In this document: positions 57,765-64,000 of the stretch, in pieces
Numbering within the stretch: the stretch's first letter is position 1
Layout of the letters: every line of letters begins with the position of its first letter
NCBI GenBank assembly: GCA_016719565.1
Contig: JADJYU010000003.1
Location: 372,001-436,000, forward strand
Reading direction: 5' to 3'
Length of the DNA stretch: 64,000 bases
Source of the DNA: Ignavibacteria bacterium
Lineage (GTDB): Bacteria; Bacteroidota; Ignavibacteria; Tepidaquicellales; Tepidaquicellaceae
Program-made: the position numbers and the translations under genes
The notes under the pieces: model-generated
Told to the model about the DNA's origin: nothing
What the model saw: only the letters and a program-made list of their open reading frames with translations
Databases searched by the model: none

Positions 57765-60671
57765 ATGAATAATATCCCGGACGGAAACGTGACCTTCCTC
57801 TTCACTGACATTGAAGGCAGCACTAAATTATCACAGGAATTTCCTGATACTCTGCAATCTGCCTTAAATAAACATCATTCGGTTTTGACAAATGTTCTTG
57901 AATCAAACAAAGGATATGTTTTTGAAATCGTAGGTGACGGTTTCTGCTGCGCATTTCAGAATGCTGAAGATGCAGTCAGAGCTGCCGTTACCGTTCAGTC
58001 AGATCTTGCAAATGAAAAATGGGATGACGCTACCATTAAGATCAGGGTCGGCATTCATTCAGGAGAAGCTAAATGGAACGGCATGCAGTACCTTGGTTAT
58101 ATTACGCTTGCAAAGACAGCAAGAGTAATGTCTGCTGCATACGGCGAACAAATTTTAATCTCGGAGGATACATACAGGCTGCTTGATAACATCCATGACA
58201 AGAAGACCCGTAGTAATGATTCCGGAAATTTAAATTCTTTAATTTCATTCCGTGATCTGGGAGAAAGAAGACTGAAGGATGTGTTTCATCCGGTCAGATT
58301 ATTTCAGATAATATTTCCGGGACTGCGCGAAGAATTTCCTCCGTTGAAAACTCTTGATGCAAGACCGAATAATCTTCCGTTTCAGATCTCAGGTTTCATC
58401 GGGCGTAAAAATGAACTCAAACAAATTAAGAATTTATTATTTCAGTCGCGTCTTGTTACGCTTACCGGAATGGGCGGAACAGGTAAATCACGGCTTGCGC
58501 TTGAAACGGGAGCTGATATGATAGATGATTTTGCAAACGGAGTTTGGTTTGTCGAACTCGCAGGACTATTAAATAAGTCATTCTTAGTTCATGAAATTAT
58601 ATCGGCTGTCGGCGCACAGGAAGTCAATAAAGAATCTCCTGAAGATACTTTGATAAACTTTCTTAAAGAAAAGGAAACTCTGATAATATTAGACAACTGC
58701 GAACATATAGTAAGTGAAAGCGCAAGGATATCTGAAAAGCTGCTGACCACTTGTCCAAAGTTAAAGATAATTGCAACAAGCCGTGAAGCCATGAAGTGTT
58801 ACGGTGAGGTGGTTTACAAGGTGCCTTCATTGAATATTCCCGATAAAAAAAAGACATTGACTACGGAGGAGTTAATTAATTGTGAATCCGTTAAATTATT
58901 TTATATCAGAGCAGTTTCCCATAAACAGAATTTTTCTATTAATGAAAAAAATGCTCAGGCAATTTCAGAAATTTGTATTATGCTTGACGGCAATCCGCTC
59001 GCTATTGAATTAGCTGCGTCCTTCATAAAGGTATTTTCTCCTGAGGAGATCCTTGAAAGATTATGTGACAGGTTTTCACTTCTTGAGAGCAGCAGGAGAA
59101 CCGCTTTCAGACGTCATCAGTCTTTATTTGAAATGATTGACTGGAGTTATGAACTTCTAAATGAGGATGAAAAAATATTGATCCAAAGACTTTCATTATT
59201 CTCCGGAAGCTGGACCCTCGAAGCGGCGGAAAGTATTTGTTCAGATATTAAGATAAATAAAAGTAAAATATTTGTATTAATAAATTGTCTCATCGATAAA
59301 TCGTTTATCGGAACTTTAGAATCTGGGACAGAAAATCAATACAGCATACTGCAGATCATCAGACATTACGGATTAAAAAAGCTCGATGAATCGGAGGACA
59401 GATCTGATATTCAAAAAAAATATTTCGATTACTATCTTAAGATTGCTCAGGAGTATGATTTGAAATTAATTGAATCAGCTGATAAGAATTTACTGGACAT
59501 GTTTGAAAGAGATAATGATAATTTCAGACAGGCAATAAAATTATCCATGAAGAGTGATCCCGTAACTGCAATAAAAATTACTGTCGCTATGTGTAACTTC
59601 TGGGTAATGAGAGGATATTATCTTGAAGGTTTTAATACATTAAAAAAAGTATTAAAGGTATGCAAAGGAACCGAAGACAGTTTGAGAGCTAAGCTGCTTT
59701 CCAATGCCGGGTATTTTGCATGTGAGCAGGGGGAATTCAGAATTGCAGAATTATTTTTAAACAAAAGTCTGAAGTTATATAAGAAAGCAAACAATGAATC
59801 CGATACAGCAGCGCCGCTTATCACACTGGGACTGTTGAAATTTTATAATAATGATATTGATAAAGCAAAGGAGATTTACGAAAAAGCTCTTTCCATCAGC
59901 AGAAATTCAAACAGCAGAAAAGAACAGGTGAACTCACTGGTAAATCTCGCTATAATAGAATTAAAGAATAAAAATTATGACTGCTCCGGTAAATTATTTC
60001 AGGAATCTCTGATCCTTTCACGAAAACTTAAAGATAAATATACTACTGCAAGAACACTAACTAACCTCGCTTCGATCGAGCATTTTAAATCGAACTATAA
60101 GAAAGCGGATCTATTTTATGAAGAAAGTCTGAACATTCTCAGAAAGCTCGGTGATAATCAGGGGATCGCACATACGCTTGCCAATATTGGAAACAATGCT
60201 TTTAAGATGAATGATTATGATAAATCAATAGCTCTGAATGAAGAATGCCTTTTCATCAGCAGGAAGTTTGGATATAAAAATACGATGATGGTTTCCATTT
60301 TGAGATTAGCTGAACTTAATAAAATTAATAATGATCTTTTATCAGCAGTAAAATATTATAACGAATATTTAAAATTATTTAAAACTTCAGGAGAGAAAGA
60401 AAATCTTGCTATATGTTTATTTGAACTTGGTAAAATAAGTATTGAACAAAAAAATTACCGGAAAGCTATAAAGCTTTTATCCGCTTCGGAAAAATTATAT
60501 AATGATGAAGGAATTAAACCCAATGAAAGCAGGAACAAAAACTTAAAAGAGTGTTTCAGCAGTATAAAAGAATATATCGGAGATGATATATTTGATTACG
60601 ATTATGAATATGCAAAGCAATTAACATTCGATGAGATCAGTGAGGTTGCTGCGGAGGAAGATGAATTTTGA
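57765..60671 (+). CDS. Class III cyclase - STAND ATPase - TPR protein, paralog 2
   Basis: A 968-aa paralog with the same order: cyclase (1-190), STAND ATPase with P-loop GMGGTGKSRLA and Walker B TLIILDNCEH, TSRE, and a TPR tail. The substrate-selecting positions differ from the other two: Glu54 (FEIVGDGF) and Gln108 in place of Lys and an acidic residue, which points toward GTP. Asp15 and Asp58 are intact and Arg120 present, while the transition-state Asn is Ala116 as in the others. The GIPL motif of the ATPase reads GNPLAIELAAS. TPRs cover about 640-940. Function as a signal-gated cyclase is inferred. Confidence 0.86.
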   Translation: MNNIPDGNVTFLFTDIEGSTKLSQEFPDTLQSALNKHHSVLTNVLESNKGYVFEIVGDGFCCAFQNAEDAVRAAVTVQSDLANEKWDDATIKIRVGIHSGEAKWNGMQYLGYITLAKTARVMSAAYGEQILISEDTYRLLDNIHDKKTRSNDSGNLNSLISFRDLGERRLKDVFHPVRLFQIIFPGLREEFPPLKTLDARPNNLPFQISGFIGRKNELKQIKNLLFQSRLVTLTGMGGTGKSRLALETGADMIDDFANGVWFVELAGLLNKSFLVHEIISAVGAQEVNKESPEDTLINFLKEKETLIILDNCEHIVSESARISEKLLTTCPKLKIIATSREAMKCYGEVVYKVPSLNIPDKKKTLTTEELINCESVKLFYIRAVSHKQNFSINEKNAQAISEICIMLDGNPLAIELAASFIKVFSPEEILERLCDRFSLLESSRRTAFRRHQSLFEMIDWSYELLNEDEKILIQRLSLFSGSWTLEAAESICSDIKINKSKIFVLINCLIDKSFIGTLESGTENQYSILQIIRHYGLKKLDESEDRSDIQKKYFDYYLKIAQEYDLKLIESADKNLLDMFERDNDNFRQAIKLSMKSDPVTAIKITVAMCNFWVMRGYYLEGFNTLKKVLKVCKGTEDSLRAKLLSNAGYFACEQGEFRIAELFLNKSLKLYKKANNESDTAAPLITLGLLKFYNNDIDKAKEIYEKALSISRNSNSRKEQVNSLVNLAIIELKNKNYDCSGKLFQESLILSRKLKDKYTTARTLTNLASIEHFKSNYKKADLFYEESLNILRKLGDNQGIAHTLANIGNNAFKMNDYDKSIALNEECLFISRKFGYKNTMMVSILRLAELNKINNDLLSAVKYYNEYLKLFKTSGEKENLAICLFELGKISIEQKNYRKAIKLLSASEKLYNDEGIKPNESRNKNLKECFSSIKEYIGDDIFDYDYEYAKQLTFDEISEVAAEEDEF

Positions 60672-60810
60672 ACTAGGATTAAAGGATTAAAGGATTATAG
60701 GATTTCAGATTTAAATGATTATGTATTGAATTATTCTTTCCTGTGTCTGTGTCTGACATGCTTTTGAATCTGTCTTCCGAAGAAATCATCAAATTAGTAT
60801 TTGACGTAAC

Positions 60811-60828
60811 ACAACCCGAAGGGGTTGT
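60811..60828. repeat. Hairpin repeat copy 1
   Basis: ACAACCC - GAAG - GGGTTGT, a 7-bp perfect stem preceded by GTAAC. The same ACACAACCCxGAAGGGG core recurs 43 bases later. Confidence 0.75.
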
Positions 60829-60853
60829 ACAATTCTAGAAATAATATCTAACA

Positions 60854-60877
60854 TAACACAACCCCGAAGGGGTGTTA
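60854..60877. repeat. Hairpin repeat copy 2, terminator-like
   Basis: TAACAC-AA-CCCC - GAA - GGGGTGTTA, with a two-base bulge, followed by TTATTTTAG. It resembles a REP-like element seen in intergenic DNA of many Bacteroidetes/Chlorobi, and may end transcription from the second cyclase gene. Confidence 0.7.
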
Positions 60878-61015
60878 TTATTTTAGGTTAATTTAGAGGA
60901 TCATCATTAATTCAAAACATCCCATGCAGTAAATCATATCCTTCTTCTGCTTATAATTTTAATATTCATAATTATTTTTAATTTGTAATTCGGATTTTGT
61001 AATTTACAAATAATT

Positions 61016-64000
61016 ATGAATAACATTCCCTCAGGCATAGTAACTTTCCTTTTCACCGACATCGAAGGCAGCACGAAGCTATTTCAGGAATTTCCTGATA
61101 CTTATCCGGATGCGCTGCTGAGACATAATGCAATATTACAGAATGCCGTAGAATCTAATAACGGATTTGTTTTTAAAACTGTCGGCGATGCATTCTGCTG
61201 CGCCTTTCAGAATGCGGAGGATGCGGTGAAGTCTGCTGTTGATGCACAGATAAAACTCAAATCAGAGAAAAGGGATGATCTTGAAATCAAAGTCCGCTTT
61301 GGAATTAATTCGGGAAAGTCCGAATGGAACGGCACAGATTATATGGGATATCTGACACTTGCAAGATCAGCGAGGGTAATGTCGGCAGCTAATTCAGAAC
61401 AGATCATAGTTTCAAACAGCGCTTATGAATTATGCTGTGATATTTTTAATTCTGCAAAAGAAAATGACGTTACATTCCGTGATCTGGGTGAAAGAAGATT
61501 AAAAGATCTTATCCAGCCGATGAAACTGTATCAGGTGCTTGTTCCAGATATTCCTTCTGAATTCCCTCCTTTGAATACTCTTGATGCCCGTCCGAATAAT
61601 CTGCCGGTACAGTTAACAAGTTTCATAGGTAGATCAGAGGAAATAATTCGAATTAAAGAATTACTGAATCAGACCAGATTGCTTACACTGACCGGTTCAG
61701 GCGGATCCGGTAAGACCAGACTTGCAATGCAGGTTGCCGGAGATGTAATTGATGAATTTGCAAACGGAGTTTGGATAATTGAGCTTGCTTCATTAAGCGA
61801 AGGATCACTTTTGCCTCTTGCAATTGCAAAAGAATTCGGGCTTAAAGAAGAACTGAACAGAAGTCCGGAAGAAACTTTACTTGAATATTTAAAGGACAAG
61901 GATATGCTGATAATATTGGATAACTGCGAGCATTTGATTGAGAAATGCGCTGAATTAACCGAAAGTCTTTTATGTAATTGTACGGGGTTAAAAATAATTG
62001 CAACAAGCAGAGAATCCTTAAGATGTCTTGGCGAGCAGACTCACAGAGTATCCTCGCTGGAATTTCCTGATCCCAGAGAAAAAACTACTCCGGAAAAATT
62101 GTCACAATACGAAGCTATAAGATTATTCATAGAAAGAGCTCTGGCTGTTAATTCAGCATTTCGTGTGAATAATAATAACGCACCTGCTCTTGCGGAGATT
62201 TGCTATCAGCTTGACGGAATTCCGCTTGCAATTGAACTAGCTGCCGCAAGAACAAAAATTTTAAATGTTGAAAAAATTCATGAAAGATTAAATGACAGGT
62301 TCAGGTTATTAACCGGCGGAAAAAGGACAGCGCTGCCTAGACAGCAGACATTAACTGCATTGATAGACTGGAGTTATGATTTGCTTTCAGATGAGGAAAA
62401 AATATTGTGGAACAGACTAAGCATTTTTTCCGGCGGATGGAAAATGGAAGCAGCTGAAGAGATTTGTTCAGATGGAATGATCAGTGAAAATGATGTGATG
62501 GATATTATTAACAGTCTGACGGAGAAATCAATTATAATATATAATGAAGATAAAACGAGATTTACTATGCTGGAAACAATGCGGCAATATGGAGAAGAGA
62601 AAAACAAAGAAAAGAATGAAATTAAAAAATTATCTGATAAGCATTTGCAGTATTACTTAAAGCTTGCAGAATCCTTAAATAAAATGATAAGAGAATTAGA
62701 TTCATTGCAAATACTTGATAATGAAGTCGGAAATATAGAAAAAAGTTTGAATTGGGCTGTAGAAAATAATTACACAGAGGATGGTTTAAAACTGGCATTA
62801 GCAATGGGAAAGTTCTGGCAGTTACGCGGATATCTATCGGATGGAATTCACAGATTTGAAAGCGTTATACCAGGGAATCCGGAAACAAAGGATTCTTTAT
62901 ACAGTAAAGTAATCTGCCAGCTTGGGAATTTTGCAAGATTAAAAGGAGACTTTGACAGAGCAAGGAAATTACTCGAGGCGAGTCTTCAGATCAGTCGTGA
63001 TATAAAAGATAATACCAGTATAAAAGATGCGCTGGTCAGGCTTGGAATCCTTGAGTATGATCAGGGCAGATATGCAGAAGCTGCTAAACTGTATGAGGAA
63101 AGCCTTATAATTAACCGTGAGGCAGGTGATAAACTCAGAATTGCAATAGTACTTAACAATCTCGGAAATGTGTATTCAAATCAGGGAGAATACTCAAAAG
63201 CAGTTAATCATTATGAAGAAAGCCTTGCAACCCGCAGAGAGCATGGGGATTTACTTGGTATAGCAATTTGTCTCAATAATCTTGGAATAATCGCCTATGA
63301 ACAAGGCGAATATGAAAAATCTACAAACCTGCTTCAGGAGAGTCTGCAATTGAGAATTCAAATGGGAGACAGAGAAGGTACAGCAATCACTTTAATGAAT
63401 CTTGGAAATACATCATATAATCAGGGTGAATATTTAAAAGCTCTCGGGCTGTATAAAGAAAGTCTTGAAATTTCACGTGAGACAGAAAATAAAAGCTGTA
63501 TTGCAGATTGTCTTTACTATCTGGGGAATGTGTTAATCGAACAAAAGGACCTTGTACAGGCATCAAAATTTTACACAGAAAGTCTTGTAATCAGCAGAGA
63601 AATGAAAGCTAAATCACAAATTGCAGTTGCACTTTTCGGATTAGGCAAAATAGCTTTTATGAAAAAAGAATTTGAAGATGCTAAAAAGTATTATTCAGAA
63701 AGTGCGGATCTTAACATTCAGTCAGGAAATAAAAAAGATTTTGCGCTTACTGTTCTTAGATTTGCTGAACTGCAGATCAAATGCGGAATATATGAATCAG
63801 TCGCAAAATCATTTGGTTTCATAAACAATAAATATTTTGAGATAAGTAAAATTAAATTTCCGTTATCTGAACGGATAATTTATGATGATTTAATCTCGAA
63901 TTTAAAAGAGAATCTGAATCCTGAAGAATTTTCAAAGTACTTTCAGGAAGGAGAGAAGATGACAATTGATGAAGTGTACCAGTTAATAGTTAATAGCTGA
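61016..64000 (+). CDS. Class III cyclase - STAND ATPase - TPR protein, paralog 3
   Basis: A 994-aa protein whose TGA ends exactly at the window edge, so it is complete. Cyclase domain: FTDIEGST (Asp15), FKTVGDAF (Lys54, Asp58), Asp108, Arg120; Ala116 again in place of the Asn. STAND ATPase: P-loop GSGGSGKTRLA, Walker B MLIILDNCEH, TSRE, GIPLAIELAAAR and winged helix LPRQQTLTALIDWSYDLL. The C-terminal 360 residues hold about eight TPR-like units (ALNNLGNVYSNQGEYSKAV..). Lys54/Asp108 suggest ATP. It is closest to paralog 1. Confidence 0.87.
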   Translation: MNNIPSGIVTFLFTDIEGSTKLFQEFPDTYPDALLRHNAILQNAVESNNGFVFKTVGDAFCCAFQNAEDAVKSAVDAQIKLKSEKRDDLEIKVRFGINSGKSEWNGTDYMGYLTLARSARVMSAANSEQIIVSNSAYELCCDIFNSAKENDVTFRDLGERRLKDLIQPMKLYQVLVPDIPSEFPPLNTLDARPNNLPVQLTSFIGRSEEIIRIKELLNQTRLLTLTGSGGSGKTRLAMQVAGDVIDEFANGVWIIELASLSEGSLLPLAIAKEFGLKEELNRSPEETLLEYLKDKDMLIILDNCEHLIEKCAELTESLLCNCTGLKIIATSRESLRCLGEQTHRVSSLEFPDPREKTTPEKLSQYEAIRLFIERALAVNSAFRVNNNNAPALAEICYQLDGIPLAIELAAARTKILNVEKIHERLNDRFRLLTGGKRTALPRQQTLTALIDWSYDLLSDEEKILWNRLSIFSGGWKMEAAEEICSDGMISENDVMDIINSLTEKSIIIYNEDKTRFTMLETMRQYGEEKNKEKNEIKKLSDKHLQYYLKLAESLNKMIRELDSLQILDNEVGNIEKSLNWAVENNYTEDGLKLALAMGKFWQLRGYLSDGIHRFESVIPGNPETKDSLYSKVICQLGNFARLKGDFDRARKLLEASLQISRDIKDNTSIKDALVRLGILEYDQGRYAEAAKLYEESLIINREAGDKLRIAIVLNNLGNVYSNQGEYSKAVNHYEESLATRREHGDLLGIAICLNNLGIIAYEQGEYEKSTNLLQESLQLRIQMGDREGTAITLMNLGNTSYNQGEYLKALGLYKESLEISRETENKSCIADCLYYLGNVLIEQKDLVQASKFYTESLVISREMKAKSQIAVALFGLGKIAFMKKEFEDAKKYYSESADLNIQSGNKKDFALTVLRFAELQIKCGIYESVAKSFGFINNKYFEISKIKFPLSERIIYDDLISNLKENLNPEEFSKYFQEGEKMTIDEVYQLIVNS

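Larger units (their letters stand above)
60672..61015. other. Intergenic region with two related hairpins
   Basis: 344 bases. It starts with a short AGGATTAA repeat (60675-60705), then the two related hairpins at 60811-60828 and 60854-60877, then AT-rich sequence leading to the third cyclase gene. Unlike the other two paralogs it lacks a clean copy of the 40-bp element; only AATATTCA and TAATTTGTAA pieces remain. Confidence 0.6.

Noticed and set aside
60811..60877. CRISPR-like repeats
   Set aside because: Only two imperfect copies, each a self-complementary hairpin, no regular spacers and no cas genes.

Overview
The window looks like chromosome from a low-GC member of the Bacteroidota/Ignavibacteria-Chlorobi group. 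Four things suggest this: three secreted proteins end in the type IX secretion (T9SS) tail with the Ignavibacteria-like NYPNPFNP signature; the omega subunit, CoaBC and BamA-like proteins are of Bacteroidetes type; Shine-Dalgarno sites are weak; and intergenic DNA is very AT-rich. I see no phage, insertion sequence or CRISPR. The taxonomy is inferred from protein style, not from a marker-gene search.

Layout. 1-6.7 kb (minus strand): the 5' part of aspS, a frameshifted hpd, a secreted SGNH-type esterase with dockerin-like repeats and a membrane PP2C phosphatase. 6.8-12.4 kb (plus): a small protein, a histidine ammonia-lyase with an unusual Ser-Ser-Gly cofactor motif, a YihY/BrkB membrane protein, a second PP2C phosphatase, an unknown protein and an HMA metal-binding protein. 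12.5-19.7 kb (minus): housekeeping genes in the order SDR, LOG, yicC, gmk, rpoZ, coaBC, UDG, dnaB, plus tRNA-Arg(CCT). 19.8-29 kb (minus): two outer-membrane beta-barrels, an unknown, a hemerythrin, rmuC, a P-type ATPase and an MFS transporter.

29.4-42.4 kb (minus) is one tightly packed signalling operon of about 13 kb. It holds a giant soluble sensor with twelve copies of a coiled-coil plus GAF-like module ending in a histidine kinase (currently split by two homopolymer frameshifts), two further histidine kinases whose catalytic cores are almost identical at the DNA level, a stand-alone receiver, a receiver-adenylate cyclase and a P-loop NTPase. An ECF sigma factor with a membrane partner reads divergently.

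42.9-64 kb: ECF sigma, membrane protein, DinB protein, an MscS channel with a cyclic-nucleotide-binding domain, a lipoprotein, and three paralogous cyclase-STAND ATPase-TPR proteins of about 970-990 aa. T9SS cargo genes lie between the first and second paralogs. The three paralogs share an unusual Asn-to-Ala change in the cyclase active site, and the middle one has guanylate-cyclase-like specificity residues. Taken together, the window is rich in phosphorelay, PP2C and cyclic-nucleotide signalling. The channel with a nucleotide-binding domain is a plausible, unproven receiver for the nucleotides made by the cyclases.

The three clear frameshifts (hpd and both ends of the giant sensor) are each one base short of an intact frame inside a homopolymer. 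This fits under-calling in a long-read assembly better than true gene decay.
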